Positions 1 to 7,906 of a stretch of 10,622 bases of DNA are shown here, piece by piece; position 1 is the stretch's first letter; every line of letters starts with the position of its first letter. Below the pieces are notes generated by a model. The model was not told the DNA's origin and made no database searches. It saw nothing but the letters and a program-made list of their open reading frames with translations. The DNA lies in NCBI GenBank assembly GCA_003517945.1, contig DOZP01000302.1:1-10622 (forward strand), in the 5' to 3' direction. Position numbers and translations under genes: made by a program. Source of the stretch: Porphyromonadaceae bacterium (GTDB taxonomy: Bacteria > Bacteroidota > Bacteroidia > Bacteroidales > Tannerellaceae).

Positions 1-1014
1 AAAAGCACCATTGATACGGTTTTATTACATTCGTACATTACTAATTCCATTGGGATTTTTCGGGGTAAAGCCGGGGTTTCAATCATCCTATTTGAATTGG
101 CCTCTTATTTAAAAGATGCATCAATAGAGGAACATGCGTTTGAATTATTACAAGAAACGTTTGTTTATGATATAGATGATTGTGGTTTATTGAATGGTAA
201 AGCCGGAATCTCATACGCACTAAATTACCTGATAAAAAGCAAATTATTAGAAGCCGATTACTTTAAATTATATGTAAAACAACACAAAGAAATCATTGAA
301 AAGATAAAAGATCTTGGACATAAACAGGAAGCGGATGAAACAGGCTTAGATTATTATTTTTTTATTAACACATCTGACTATATATCCTACGCGGACTATC
401 AAAAATATCAAAAAATAGTAACCAAATGCATATTAAACACGTTGGAAGAATACGAATGCAGTCGTTCCCCGGCAGACAAAATGACATTTTATATGTATAT
501 AACTAAAGTCATATCAGTTCTTAACAACATAGGGAAAACAACAGCACACAACATTTTCAACAAAATAGATAGCATAAATAATAAATTGATCCAATCGAAT
601 TGGGAGTGTACGATACCCCTGCTTCCAATTCAACTTTCTTTATATAGCCATATTTATCAACAGAAAAAAATCATTAAAGCAGGAAAAAAAATAACGAAAG
701 AATACTTGAGTACGTTAGAACATTCGACTTTGGGTCTTCGCTATCGTATTGATCTTATCATTGCACTATTTCGTTTATACACATACGATAATGATCGGGA
801 TTACATATCTATGGCATATAAATTAGCTGATACCTTGATAGATAGAAATATAGATATTTATGAAAAAAAATTAGCAGAACTTGTGTTTACCGGAAGTTTA
901 ATCGAAGTAGGGCTTGGTTCCGGACTCTGTCGGCTTTTAATGCTCCATATATATTGGAACAGAATAGGCGAAGGTATATTTCCATCTAATTTTAAAGAAT
1001 TATCATTATTATGA
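1..1014 (+). CDS. LanC-like (lanthionine synthetase C fold) protein, 5' end outside the window
   Basis: The reading frame is open from base 1, so the gene starts left of the window; 337 residues are visible. A TTG at 97 is not a credible start because the conserved pattern begins before it. Two copies of a G[IL]xxGKAG[VI]S motif are seen (bases 52-78 and 184-210, 44 codons apart), and a third degenerate one, GLGSGLCRLL, lies near the end (from base 910). Repeated GxxG segments at the starts of hydrophobic helices are the hallmark of the (alpha/alpha) barrel of LanC-type cyclases. LanC proteins add Cys thiols to dehydrated Ser/Thr using a zinc held by Cys, Cys-His. Here no WCxG or CHG motif is visible, so a classical zinc site is probably absent. 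The stop codon overlaps the start of the glycosyltransferase (ATGA), indicating coupled translation. The base composition is AT-rich. The fold family is likely; the reaction is unknown, and another alpha/alpha-toroid enzyme remains possible. Confidence 0.7.
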   Translation, partial: KSTIDTVLLHSYITNSIGIFRGKAGVSIILFELASYLKDASIEEHAFELLQETFVYDIDDCGLLNGKAGISYALNYLIKSKLLEADYFKLYVKQHKEIIEKIKDLGHKQEADETGLDYYFFINTSDYISYADYQKYQKIVTKCILNTLEEYECSRSPADKMTFYMYITKVISVLNNIGKTTAHNIFNKIDSINNKLIQSNWECTIPLLPIQLSLYSHIYQQKKIIKAGKKITKEYLSTLEHSTLGLRYRIDLIIALFRLYTYDNDRDYISMAYKLADTLIDRNIDIYEKKLAELVFTGSLIEVGLGSGLCRLLMLHIYWNRIGEGIFPSNFKELSLL

Positions 1015-2222
1015 TAAATATCGTCCATTTGTATACTGTATTTGATAATTGTAAAACAGGCATAGAGCGTTATATAGAACTATTTACCAGTGCTTGTGAT
1101 AAAGAGTTAAGAAATCATCAGGTTTATTTTATTCAAAACACAAATAGTATATTTCCCCGGATAGAAGTTGAAAACAATTGTGTAAAAGCGCTATTTCCAT
1201 TGCCTGAAAACATTTTATTAAAGATAAGCACATACTGGAGAAGAAAATATTTCAAGGTAATTATAGAAATCCTAACCCCCTATTTTACCGGATTTTCTGA
1301 AATATTTTTTCACTGTCACGATCTATTCCTCTTAGATCTTGCTGAAGAATTCAAGTTTCAATCAAAAGGAAAAATTATTACTCAAATGCATTGTATACCC
1401 TGGAAGGGTTATTTGATGTATAATGAATCTTTGTTCAATAAGTTGAATCAATTATATATGAATGAAGAATATGGATTATTCAAAAAAATGGAAGACTCTA
1501 CCATCAAATATCAAATAGCTGATCAGATTATTTGCTTATCGGAAGCGGCCAGGGAATATTTAGTGAACATACACCAAGTAAATGACGGGAAAATAAAAAT
1601 CATCCATAATGGTATAAATGTAAAAAAGAATATTGTTGATTACAGAAGAAAAAAAGATCCTATAGAAATTCTCTACGTAGGAAAAATTACCAGAGACAAG
1701 GGGATATACGAATTATTAGACGCGTTGAGAATCGTAAATGATAAAGGATATGATTTTAAAGTGATCATTGCCGGAGCGATTTCCAATAAAAGTCGGCAGG
1801 AAATAAATTCAGATTATAAAAAATTAAATATTAACATATTAGGACAAATTTCCTATGCTGAACTACAAAAGTTGTATAAAACTTGTACCATAGGTATTAT
1901 TCCTTCTTTGCATGAACAATGTAGTTATGTTGCATTGGAAATGGCTATGCATGGAATGCCGATGATTGTCTCAAAAATAGATGCTTTAGCCGAGATGTTC
2001 AAACATGAGGAAACCATTTTATATACCCCTTTGGTTTTTGATCCGGATACCGGATTAAATATTGATAAAGATAAGTTTGTAAAAAACATCATATATCTAA
2101 TAAACAATGAAAATCTAAGAAAAAAAATGAGCAGGAATGTACAAAAACTTTGTATAGAAAAATTTAACATAGATCAGATGATGGATAAAACAGTAACAAT
2201 ATATAAGTCTTTATGTTTATAA
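1011..2222 (+). CDS. Glycosyltransferase, GT4 (GT-B fold) family, probably part of a peptide natural-product cluster
   Basis: This 403-residue protein has the two-Rossmann layout of GT-B enzymes. The N-terminal acceptor domain (about 1-190) carries the TGIERYIELF stretch (16-25), typical of the first glycine loop and helix of GT4 enzymes. The C-terminal donor domain (about 195-395) has HNGI (199-202), YVGKITRDKG (222-231) and the EX7E signature E302...E310, which in this family contacts the nucleotide sugar. No signal peptide or membrane helix is seen, so it should act in the cytoplasm. Its ATG lies inside the stop of the LanC-like gene, so the two are made together. The N-terminal half, with HCHD (101-104) and MHCIPWKG (126-133), resembles from memory the Bacteroidetes glycosyltransferases found next to radical-SAM peptide clusters (TIGR04157 type). 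That assignment was not checked. The acceptor may be a modified peptide; the donor sugar cannot be read. A polysaccharide role is the main alternative. Confidence 0.85.
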   Translation: MINIVHLYTVFDNCKTGIERYIELFTSACDKELRNHQVYFIQNTNSIFPRIEVENNCVKALFPLPENILLKISTYWRRKYFKVIIEILTPYFTGFSEIFFHCHDLFLLDLAEEFKFQSKGKIITQMHCIPWKGYLMYNESLFNKLNQLYMNEEYGLFKKMEDSTIKYQIADQIICLSEAAREYLVNIHQVNDGKIKIIHNGINVKKNIVDYRRKKDPIEILYVGKITRDKGIYELLDALRIVNDKGYDFKVIIAGAISNKSRQEINSDYKKLNINILGQISYAELQKLYKTCTIGIIPSLHEQCSYVALEMAMHGMPMIVSKIDALAEMFKHEETILYTPLVFDPDTGLNIDKDKFVKNIIYLINNENLRKKMSRNVQKLCIEKFNIDQMMDKTVTIYKSLCL

Positions 2223-2239
2223 TCGAAAGTCAGATTTAT

Positions 2240-2253
2240 CCAACAATTGTTGG
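2240..2253. promoter_or_regulatory. Perfect 14-bp palindrome, candidate operator
   Basis: CCAACAATTGTTGG is its own reverse complement over all 14 bases. It sits between the glycosyltransferase stop and the nitroreductase promoter and covers the place where the -33 element would be (TTG at 2250-2252, 22 bp before the -7 box). A homodimeric regulator bound here would block or recruit RNA polymerase. As RNA it could form only a 5-bp stem with an AATT loop and is not followed by a U-run, so an intrinsic terminator is less likely. The regulator is not in this window. Confidence 0.5.
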
Positions 2254-2274
2254 GAAAATATCATTTAATGTAAC

Positions 2275-2282
2275 TATATTTG
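2275..2282 (+). promoter_or_regulatory. Bacteroidetes-type promoter (-7 box TATATTTG) of the nitroreductase unit
   Basis: The sequence matches TAnnTTTG, the -7 consensus of the Bacteroides primary sigma factor. A TTG at 2250-2252 can serve as the -33 element. Transcription should start about 3-7 bases after the box, leaving only about 8-12 bases before the ATG at 2297. This separates the nitroreductase from the upstream LanC/glycosyltransferase genes. Confidence 0.7.
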
Positions 2283-2296
2283 CAAAAAAAAATGTT

Positions 2297-2941
2297 ATGA
2301 AAAAAATTTTAGTCACTTTAACTATTTTATCAATGGCAGTCATCCATTCTTATTCGCAGGTTTTACAGGCCATCAAGCTCAACGAACCGAATAAATCGCG
2401 CGGTTCGGCTACAATGAAAGCATTATCCGACAGACATTCGGATCGTGAGTTTAATGCCGGAGATATTTCTTTGCAGGATCTTTCCGACCTACTATGGGCA
2501 GCAAACGGGATAAATCGTAACGACGGTAAACGCACGGCGCCTTCTGCAATGGATCGCCGGGAAATTGATGTGTATATCGTTCGTAAAGACGGAGCTTACC
2601 TGTATGATGCAGGTAGCCATACGCTGAAACCAATCGCGAAAGGAGATTATCGAAAAGCCGTGGCAGGTGGCCAACAGGATTTTGTGACAACAGCGCCGAT
2701 AAGTATCGTACTCGTCGCTAATCTCGAAAAACTCGGCAATGCATCCGAAGAAAATACACGCATAATAGCAGCTATAGATGCCGGAATCGTTTGTCAGAAT
2801 ATAAACATTTTCTGTTCCGCAGTAGGTCTGTCAACCGTACCACGTGCATCCATGGATAAAAACGCATTGAAAGAAGCACTCAAATTATCTGATACACAGC
2901 TCTTACTGATGAATAATCCGGTTGGATACCCAAAAAAATAA
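2297..2941 (+). CDS. Exported nitroreductase-family flavoprotein (SagB/ThcOx-like)
   Basis: This 214-residue protein begins with a Sec signal peptide (MKKILVTLTI..., hydrophobic core to about residue 17, likely cut after SYS or SYSQ near 20-21), so it is periplasmic or surface-exposed. The frame stays open upstream to 2213, but that start would bury the signal peptide and overlap the promoter, so the ATG at 2297 is preferred. Family features are RHSDREF (46-52), equivalent to the R-R-S-x-R FMN-phosphate-binding motif; LLWAANGIN (65-73); RTAPSAMDRREIDVYIV (79-95), which matches the RT-PSAG...YVV region; and IDAGIVCQNI (160-169) at the dimer/FMN helix. Members are FMN-dependent NAD(P)H oxidoreductases of quinones, nitro compounds or, in SagB relatives, azolines. 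The substrate is unknown; an exported form cannot easily use cytoplasmic NAD(P)H. It is followed after 8 bp by a phosphoesterase gene, so they are co-transcribed. The annotation is firm at family level only. Confidence 0.88.
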   Translation: MKKILVTLTILSMAVIHSYSQVLQAIKLNEPNKSRGSATMKALSDRHSDREFNAGDISLQDLSDLLWAANGINRNDGKRTAPSAMDRREIDVYIVRKDGAYLYDAGSHTLKPIAKGDYRKAVAGGQQDFVTTAPISIVLVANLEKLGNASEENTRIIAAIDAGIVCQNINIFCSAVGLSTVPRASMDKNALKEALKLSDTQLLLMNNPVGYPKK

Positions 2942-2949
2942 ACTGTATC

Positions 2950-4050
2950 ATGCCGGCATTCTTTATCCTGCTATTAACAAGCTACTTACTTGGTAATATA
3001 TATATATTTGTCCGGGGGCTACAAGCTTTCGGACATATTTCCATTGTCGCCAAATGGATATTTAGCCTTTCTTACTGGATAGGTGCATTACTGCTTTTTC
3101 TAACATTCGCTTTCCGCGGCTTCAGGCAAATCCCTTTTTCGTTGGGGCATACCCTGTTCCAGATAGGCGCCGGATGGCTTGTTTTCACGCTCTACATGGT
3201 GATCTTCCTTGCATGTACCGATTTGACAAAAGTATTCAACAGTTCTTTCAAGCATGGATTTACCATATCCGTCATACTGACTTTCAGCTTATTAATATAC
3301 GGATACATACGCTATCAACATCCGGACAAACAAGTTATCAACATCGTTGTCAACAAACAGCTTACAAATCTTAATAAACTGAAAATTGTAGCGATAAGCG
3401 ACTGGCACCTCGGATTGGGAATTACAAAAAAGAAATTGAAAAAAGACGTCGATTTCATTAATGCGCAAAAACCGGATATCATCCTCATCGGGGGCGACCT
3501 GATAGATAACAGCATCACACCGGTCATCGACCAGGAAATGGAAAAAGAGCTCAATCGCCTGCATGCAACAATGGGTATCTATATGGTGCCCGGTAACCAT
3601 GAATATATAAGCGGAATAGAAACCTGCATTGATTACCTCCGTAAAACACAGATAAAACTGCTGAAAGATTCGGTGGTAACACTTCCATGCGGAGTCCAGA
3701 TTATCGGACGGGACGACAAATCCAATAGTAACCGGCTGCCTGTCAACGACCTTGTAAAATTAGTCAATAAGTCCCAGCCTGTTATTCTGATCGACCATCA
3801 ACCATACGGATTAGATGAGGTAGAAGCTACCGGAGCCGTAGACCTGCAATTCAGCGGTCATACCCACGACGGACAAGTCTTCCCGTTATCACTGTTAACC
3901 GGCTATATGTTTGACATAAGCTACGGGTATCAAAAACGTGGTAACACAAACTTTTATGTATCCTCCGGCCTTTCCCTGTGGGGGCCGCCCTTTCGTATCG
4001 GTACTTGCAGTGAAATTGTAGTTTTCGAATGCTCCTTTGCGGAAAAATAA
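2950..4050 (+). CDS. Membrane-anchored calcineurin-like metallophosphoesterase (first of a tandem pair)
   Basis: This is a 366-residue protein. The first 125 residues hold four hydrophobic helices (about 2-21, 36-55, 68-90 and 103-120); the rest is a catalytic domain of the YaeI/YkuE-like branch of metallophosphoesterases. All metal-binding blocks are present: SDWH (D151, H153), GGD (D183), GNHE (N216, H217), DHQP (H283) and GHTH (H304, H306). Such enzymes hydrolyse phosphomonoesters or phosphodiesters with two divalent metals, and some relatives act on lipid headgroups. A membrane anchor fits a lipid or envelope substrate, but this is inference. The side of the membrane facing the active site cannot be settled, because basic residues lie in loops on both sides. 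The gene starts 8 bp after the nitroreductase stop with no promoter of its own visible, so it is the second gene of that operon. A related copy follows at 4088. Confidence 0.9.
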   Translation: MPAFFILLLTSYLLGNIYIFVRGLQAFGHISIVAKWIFSLSYWIGALLLFLTFAFRGFRQIPFSLGHTLFQIGAGWLVFTLYMVIFLACTDLTKVFNSSFKHGFTISVILTFSLLIYGYIRYQHPDKQVINIVVNKQLTNLNKLKIVAISDWHLGLGITKKKLKKDVDFINAQKPDIILIGGDLIDNSITPVIDQEMEKELNRLHATMGIYMVPGNHEYISGIETCIDYLRKTQIKLLKDSVVTLPCGVQIIGRDDKSNSNRLPVNDLVKLVNKSQPVILIDHQPYGLDEVEATGAVDLQFSGHTHDGQVFPLSLLTGYMFDISYGYQKRGNTNFYVSSGLSLWGPPFRIGTCSEIVVFECSFAEK

Positions 4051-4060
4051 AAAGATTTAA

Positions 4061-4068
4061 TATATTTG
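4061..4068 (+). promoter_or_regulatory. Bacteroidetes-type promoter (-7 box TATATTTG) of the second phosphoesterase
   Basis: This is an exact TAnnTTTG match in the 37-bp gap between the two phosphoesterases. A TTTG at 4036-4039, inside the last codons of the upstream gene, lies 21 bp before it and fits the -33 element. The box ends 19 bases before the ATG at 4088. The second copy can therefore be expressed independently of the first. Confidence 0.7.
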
Positions 4069-4087
4069 CAGTCAAACTTGTTGGAAC

Positions 4088-5233
4088 ATGAAAGTATTTC
4101 TGCAATCCATTTTCGGACAGATTATATTCAGTTCATATATTTTGTGGCGGGGTCATCAGGCGCTTCCTAAAAAGAAGAACTGGCAGATACCGTTTGTTGT
4201 AATTTTAGTACTCGAAATATTAATATTCTTCACCGGTTATTTATTCCACGACTACCTTCCCGACAGTATTTTTATACCGCTGATGCTGGTCTGCAATACT
4301 TGGTACATTGCGTCGCTGTACATCACGATCGCACTACTGGTATTGGAACTGTTTCGTTTAGTCAATAAACGATGGGCATGGTATCCTATGTTTGTAAACC
4401 TGTACTGGGACAAAACGAAAATCGCACTCTTTTTTGTGCTGACGGCAGGCATCACCTGCCTGATGATATTCGGATATCACAATGTCCGGTACCCTTCCGT
4501 CCAACATGTCTACATCACAATTCCCAAAGAGGTGGAAGGACGGGACAGTCTCAACATTGTAATGACCAGCGACTGGCATATCGGAGAGATGATACGGAAA
4601 AAACAAGTACAACATATCGTACAACTTTGCAACGAACAAAATCCGGATATCATCGTCATTGCCGGCGATATCATTGATTATGAAACACGTTTTGCAGAAA
4701 AAGAACACATCGAAGAAGATCTGCAACAACTGAAAGCTCCGCTTGGCGTATACATGGTATTGGGTAACCATGAATACAGGGCCAACCGGTTCGCCAAATT
4801 AAAATGGATTGAAAAAACAGGCATCACGCTGCTGGTCGACTCGGTAGCAAGTCCCGATTCCACATTTTACCTGATAGGACGTGATGATTATATTAACCAC
4901 AGGAGTCGTGCATCACTAAAGACATTGATGCAGCAGGCAGATACACTGAAACCACTGATTGTATTAGATCATCAGCCCAACAGACTGAATGAAATCGCAA
5001 TGAACCATGCCGATCTGGGGCTGCACGGACATACGCATAACGGGCAGATATGGCCGTATTCCCTTTTGTTACAACTTGTATATGAATGTCCGTACGGATA
5101 TTACAGGAAAGGCGACACGCAGTTTTTTATCTCATCAGGCGTGGGTATTGCGGGACCTCCTTACCGGGTCGGCACACATTCCGAGATTGTCGTCTTACAC
5201 ATACGTTTCGACGCTACACAAAAAAAAATGTAA
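4088..5233 (+). CDS. Membrane-anchored calcineurin-like metallophosphoesterase (second of a tandem pair)
   Basis: This 381-residue protein is a paralogue of the preceding one. The N-terminal membrane region has strong helices at about 35-53, 60-90 (long, possibly two) and 110-129, plus a weaker hydrophobic start at 3-19. The catalytic domain keeps every metal-site block: SDWHIGE (D162, H164), AGD (D194), LGNHEY (N227, H228), LDHQP (H295) and HGHTHNGQ (H315, H317). It shares whole blocks with its neighbour, such as IGRDD, YGY and GPP[FY]R[IV]GTxSEIVV near the C-terminus, while the membrane parts have diverged. The two thus look like an old duplication with separate substrates or partners rather than a recent copy. 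It has its own promoter at 4061. The last gene of the + strand run, it meets the convergent fucosidase gene 117 bp further on; no clear intrinsic terminator is visible in that gap. The substrate is not known. Confidence 0.9.
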   Translation: MKVFLQSIFGQIIFSSYILWRGHQALPKKKNWQIPFVVILVLEILIFFTGYLFHDYLPDSIFIPLMLVCNTWYIASLYITIALLVLELFRLVNKRWAWYPMFVNLYWDKTKIALFFVLTAGITCLMIFGYHNVRYPSVQHVYITIPKEVEGRDSLNIVMTSDWHIGEMIRKKQVQHIVQLCNEQNPDIIVIAGDIIDYETRFAEKEHIEEDLQQLKAPLGVYMVLGNHEYRANRFAKLKWIEKTGITLLVDSVASPDSTFYLIGRDDYINHRSRASLKTLMQQADTLKPLIVLDHQPNRLNEIAMNHADLGLHGHTHNGQIWPYSLLLQLVYECPYGYYRKGDTQFFISSGVGIAGPPYRVGTHSEIVVLHIRFDATQKKM

Positions 5234-5350
5234 CGGATCAGTATTTAACTTCTACCTTCATACGCTTGTAGCTTTCCAAATCCACAAATTTTCCATAACG
5301 CACAAGACACAACAACCTCATCAGCAGCGGTGTTCCAGACTCTCGGAATT
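5234..5350. other. Convergent intergenic gap with no recognisable element
   Basis: This 117-bp gap lies between the ends of the second phosphoesterase and the fucosidase. I looked for inverted repeats followed by T-runs on both strands, promoters and short genes, and found none that are convincing. Transcripts from both sides may end by Rho or overlap here. Confidence 0.5.
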
Positions 5351-7417
5351 TTATTCGGTAACAACGGAAAACTCCCCGATCCCTCCTGAAACAGCTTTAT
5401 CAACAAGGCGCAAAGCAACGAAACGAACATCCCGTCCTTCCACAGGATCAAATCTCACTTCCTGCATAACAGGATTATTTACTATATTAGAAAATTCTCC
5501 TTCTGCGACTTTTTTCCCGTCAACAAATAACTGATAAGAAGTAATATAATCATTCGCGTCACGCCGCTGGCTTGGTAAATAGCGAAAACCGGAAATCATT
5601 ACCGGCTCCCGTAAACGAAAAGCAAGCTCCGGCTTTTCGTTTGGCAACCGGTAAACGGAATATCCGTTACCGTCAAAAACAACTTCCGCACCCTTTGCGG
5701 ACGGTTCATATAACGAAAAGGGTATATCAAACTCACAAACCGTCACCGCACTCCATTTACCTGATAATTCATCATAAGAAGCCGCACTGACAGTACCTTT
5801 CCGGGCAAACTCAAACGGTTGGGTATACAAAGCCGAAGCTGTATCCGGCTTACTTCCGTCCGTTGTATAGTAAACCATTGTACTTGCATCATCCGAACTG
5901 ATTGATACAAGGCTCTCCGCATTACGATGAACAGACGGCTCAACCATCAACGACGGAGCCAGATAAGCCTCCACATTATGAATACACAATGGCCCGCGCG
6001 CATCTAAAAAACGAATACGCAGCTTATCGGTCTCCACTGTTTTAAAACGAACAATACGTTTATACCCCACCGTAGTAGTCGAATCGACAGCGGCTACAGC
6101 CTCCCATGCTCCGCTTTGCATTGTTTCAATTACAAATTTACGTACGCGCTGTCCGAGCGGTATATATTCCTGTATCAATACACGATTCAGACTTGTCGGC
6201 TTTGAAAAAGAAAAAGTAAGCGCTCCGCTTACAACATGGTCATCAGTCGCCCAATACGTATCCTGATCATTATCCGATACGTTTTTCGCCGCAAACTTTC
6301 GCCCGCGAACATTATCCGCTTCTACTTTTACTCCCTGTAAAAGATTATCCTTCATATCGTTACGGATCGTTTCAGCCCATTCCATAACACGCGTCGAATC
6401 AAGAGGATGCACACGCCCGCTCAATGCAATCGGAAAATTCAGAATCAAATTGGCATTATGCCCGATACTACGATAATAAATATCCGTCAACTGTTTCAGA
6501 GTTTTCACCTGGTGATCTTCACGGGCATGATAAAACCATCCCGGGCGAACGGAAACATCCACTTCCCCTCCCAACCATTTGGGCCCGTTTTCATCACCCC
6601 ACTGACTACCTTTATAATCATAATTATGCGCCGGCTCCGAATCATACATACTCCATTGCGTATCGCCCGCCCATCCGCTTTCATTTCCTATCCACCGGAT
6701 ATCAGGCACCGTACCTCCGAAAATCATCGCGGACGGATGTTTTTCTTTTATTATCTCGCGCGCTTTCTCATAATTATAATATGCCTTGGCATCAATAGAA
6801 CGCCGCTCATCCGCGCCGCCATACCAACCGGTTCCGCCATTAGCCCCGTCAAACCAGAACTCAAAAAGCGGCCCGTAGCCGGATACGAGTTCCCTTATCT
6901 GGTTATGATACGTTTCAATATATTCGGGACGGCCATATCCGGCATTATTCCGGTCCCACGGAGAAAGATAAACCCCAAACTTAAGCCCGTGGCGCTTACA
7001 GGCTTCCGAAAGCTCACGCACCACATCACCTTTGCCGTCTCTCCACGGCGAATTTTTCACACTATAGTCCGTCGTTTCTGTCGGCCACAGGCAAAACCCG
7101 TCATGATGCTTTGTTGTGATAACTACACCTTTCATGCCTATCTCCTTAAAAATCTTCACCCATTGTTCACAATTCAAATCTTCCGGATCAAAAGTAGAAG
7201 CCGGCGTATTTCCATATCCCCATTCAAGATCATTAAACGTATTAAGCCCAAAATGCACAAAAGCATACATTCCGGTCTGATGCCAGGCAAGCTGCCCGGG
7301 CGTAGGTACGGGACCCACGGGTTGCGGAGGCTCAACACGGTCATCACAAGACAGGCCAAGCCATATTCCCAAAAACAAAATGATTACATACGGATAAATA
7401 AAACGTACAGGCTTCAT
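5351..7417 (-). CDS. Lipoprotein alpha-L-fucosidase, GH29 (subfamily B-like), with C-terminal accessory domains
   Basis: This 688-residue enzyme releases terminal alpha-L-fucose from glycans. Residues 6-23 form a hydrophobic signal ending in GLSC, so C24 is the likely lipidated cysteine; the DD just after it is compatible with surface export in Bacteroidetes. The GH29 barrel spans about 38-350 and includes HFGLNTF (55-61), KHHDGF (103-108), [10 protein letters not shown] (185-194) with D190 as nucleophile, and RWIGNESG (241-248) with E246 as likely acid/base. The last motif is typical of the alpha-1,3/1,4-specific B subfamily. After it come an F5/8C or CBM32-like sandwich (about 365-487), a chitobiase C-terminal-like module with [11 protein letters not shown] (516-526), and another sandwich (about 570-688). 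No SusC/SusD pair or sulfatase lies next to it. It may be read from the YjbQ gene 72 bp upstream; an imperfect TAGTTTG at 7449-7443 (- strand) is a weak promoter candidate. The target is presumably host or plant fucosylated glycans. Confidence 0.93.
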   Translation of the reverse strand: MKPVRFIYPYVIILFLGIWLGLSCDDRVEPPQPVGPVPTPGQLAWHQTGMYAFVHFGLNTFNDLEWGYGNTPASTFDPEDLNCEQWVKIFKEIGMKGVVITTKHHDGFCLWPTETTDYSVKNSPWRDGKGDVVRELSEACKRHGLKFGVYLSPWDRNNAGYGRPEYIETYHNQIRELVSGYGPLFEFWFDGANGGTGWYGGADERRSIDAKAYYNYEKAREIIKEKHPSAMIFGGTVPDIRWIGNESGWAGDTQWSMYDSEPAHNYDYKGSQWGDENGPKWLGGEVDVSVRPGWFYHAREDHQVKTLKQLTDIYYRSIGHNANLILNFPIALSGRVHPLDSTRVMEWAETIRNDMKDNLLQGVKVEADNVRGRKFAAKNVSDNDQDTYWATDDHVVSGALTFSFSKPTSLNRVLIQEYIPLGQRVRKFVIETMQSGAWEAVAAVDSTTTVGYKRIVRFKTVETDKLRIRFLDARGPLCIHNVEAYLAPSLMVEPSVHRNAESLVSISSDDASTMVYYTTDGSKPDTASALYTQPFEFARKGTVSAASYDELSGKWSAVTVCEFDIPFSLYEPSAKGAEVVFDGNGYSVYRLPNEKPELAFRLREPVMISGFRYLPSQRRDANDYITSYQLFVDGKKVAEGEFSNIVNNPVMQEVRFDPVEGRDVRFVALRLVDKAVSGGIGEFSVVTE

Positions 7418-7489
7418 GAATATCTATTTTTTGTTTAATTATCAAACTATTTAATTGTCAGGCAGATCATTTGTACAGGAAAATACATA

Positions 7490-7906
7490 CTATTCTCCTA
7501 TTATTTTAACAAGCACCCGTTTACGGCGATTACCGTCAAATTCTCCATAAAAAATCTGTTCCCATGGCCCAAAATCCAGCTTGCCGTCAGAAACGGCTAC
7601 CACCACCTCACGCCCCATCAACGTACGTTTGATATGGGCATCCGCATTATCTTCAAAACCGTTGTGGCGATATTGACCGTAAGGCTTCTCCGGAGCCAAC
7701 TTTTCCAGCCAGACTTCAAAATCATGATGCAAGCCGCCTTCGTCGTCATTAATAAAAACACTTGCCGTGATATGCATGGCATTGCAGAGAAGCAGCCCTT
7801 CTTTAATACCGCTTTCACGCAGACAATCTTCAACAACAGGCGTAATATTCAGCATTTGCCTGCGACGGTTTGTTTCAAACCATAATTCTTTGCGATACGA
7901 TTTCAT
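7490..7906 (-). CDS. YjbQ / UPF0047 family protein
   Basis: This 138-residue protein has the full length of the UPF0047 (TIGR00149, YjbQ) family. Visible family blocks are [16 protein letters not shown] (41-56), GGLHHDFE (57-64), YRHN (79-82), [12 protein letters not shown] (87-98) and [14 protein letters not shown] (112-125). The conserved H45, H60/H61, H81 and H91 probably line a metal or anion site in the beta-sandwich trimer. The family is often annotated as secondary thiamine-phosphate synthase because E. coli YjbQ has weak activity of this kind; the true role is unsettled. It is cytoplasmic, with no signal sequence. It lies 87 bp after the sugar kinase and 72 bp before the fucosidase, all in one direction. 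No good TAnnTTTG box is seen in the 87-bp gap, which favours read-through from the kinase. A 4-bp-stem inverted repeat (TGCC/GGCA, 7944-7954) is there but is too weak to call a terminator. Confidence 0.9.
   Translation of the reverse strand: MKSYRKELWFETNRRRQMLNITPVVEDCLRESGIKEGLLLCNAMHITASVFINDDEGGLHHDFEVWLEKLAPEKPYGQYRHNGFEDNADAHIKRTLMGREVVVAVSDGKLDFGPWEQIFYGEFDGNRRKRVLVKIIGE

Noticed and set aside
97..1014. Treating the TTG at 97 as the start of the LanC-like gene
   Set aside because: The frame is open to base 1 and the first GKAG repeat (52-78) lies upstream of the TTG, so the gene is truncated by the window edge.
2213..2296. Longer N-terminus for the nitroreductase from 2213
   Set aside because: It would place a polar extension before a clear signal peptide and read through the palindrome and promoter.
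2297..2941. The SagB-like nitroreductase as an azoline-forming partner of the adjacent peptide cluster
   Set aside because: It has an export signal, its own promoter and a different base composition, and it lies next to a phosphoesterase. SagB partners are cytoplasmic and accompany a YcaO protein, which is not seen here.
5007..5534. A 175-codon + strand frame spanning the end of the second phosphoesterase, the gap and the fucosidase end
   Set aside because: It overlaps two well-supported genes in other frames and shows no domain, signal or promoter.
6407..7438. A 343-codon + strand open frame antisense to the fucosidase
   Set aside because: The opposite frame is a full GH29 enzyme with recognisable catalytic motifs and a lipoprotein signal. 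The antisense product is rich in Arg, Ile and Pro with no family pattern, so it is a frame shadow.
7443..7449. TAGTTTG on the - strand as the fucosidase promoter
   Set aside because: It is one base short of the TAnnTTTG spacing and has no matching -33 element, so it is mentioned only as a weak candidate.
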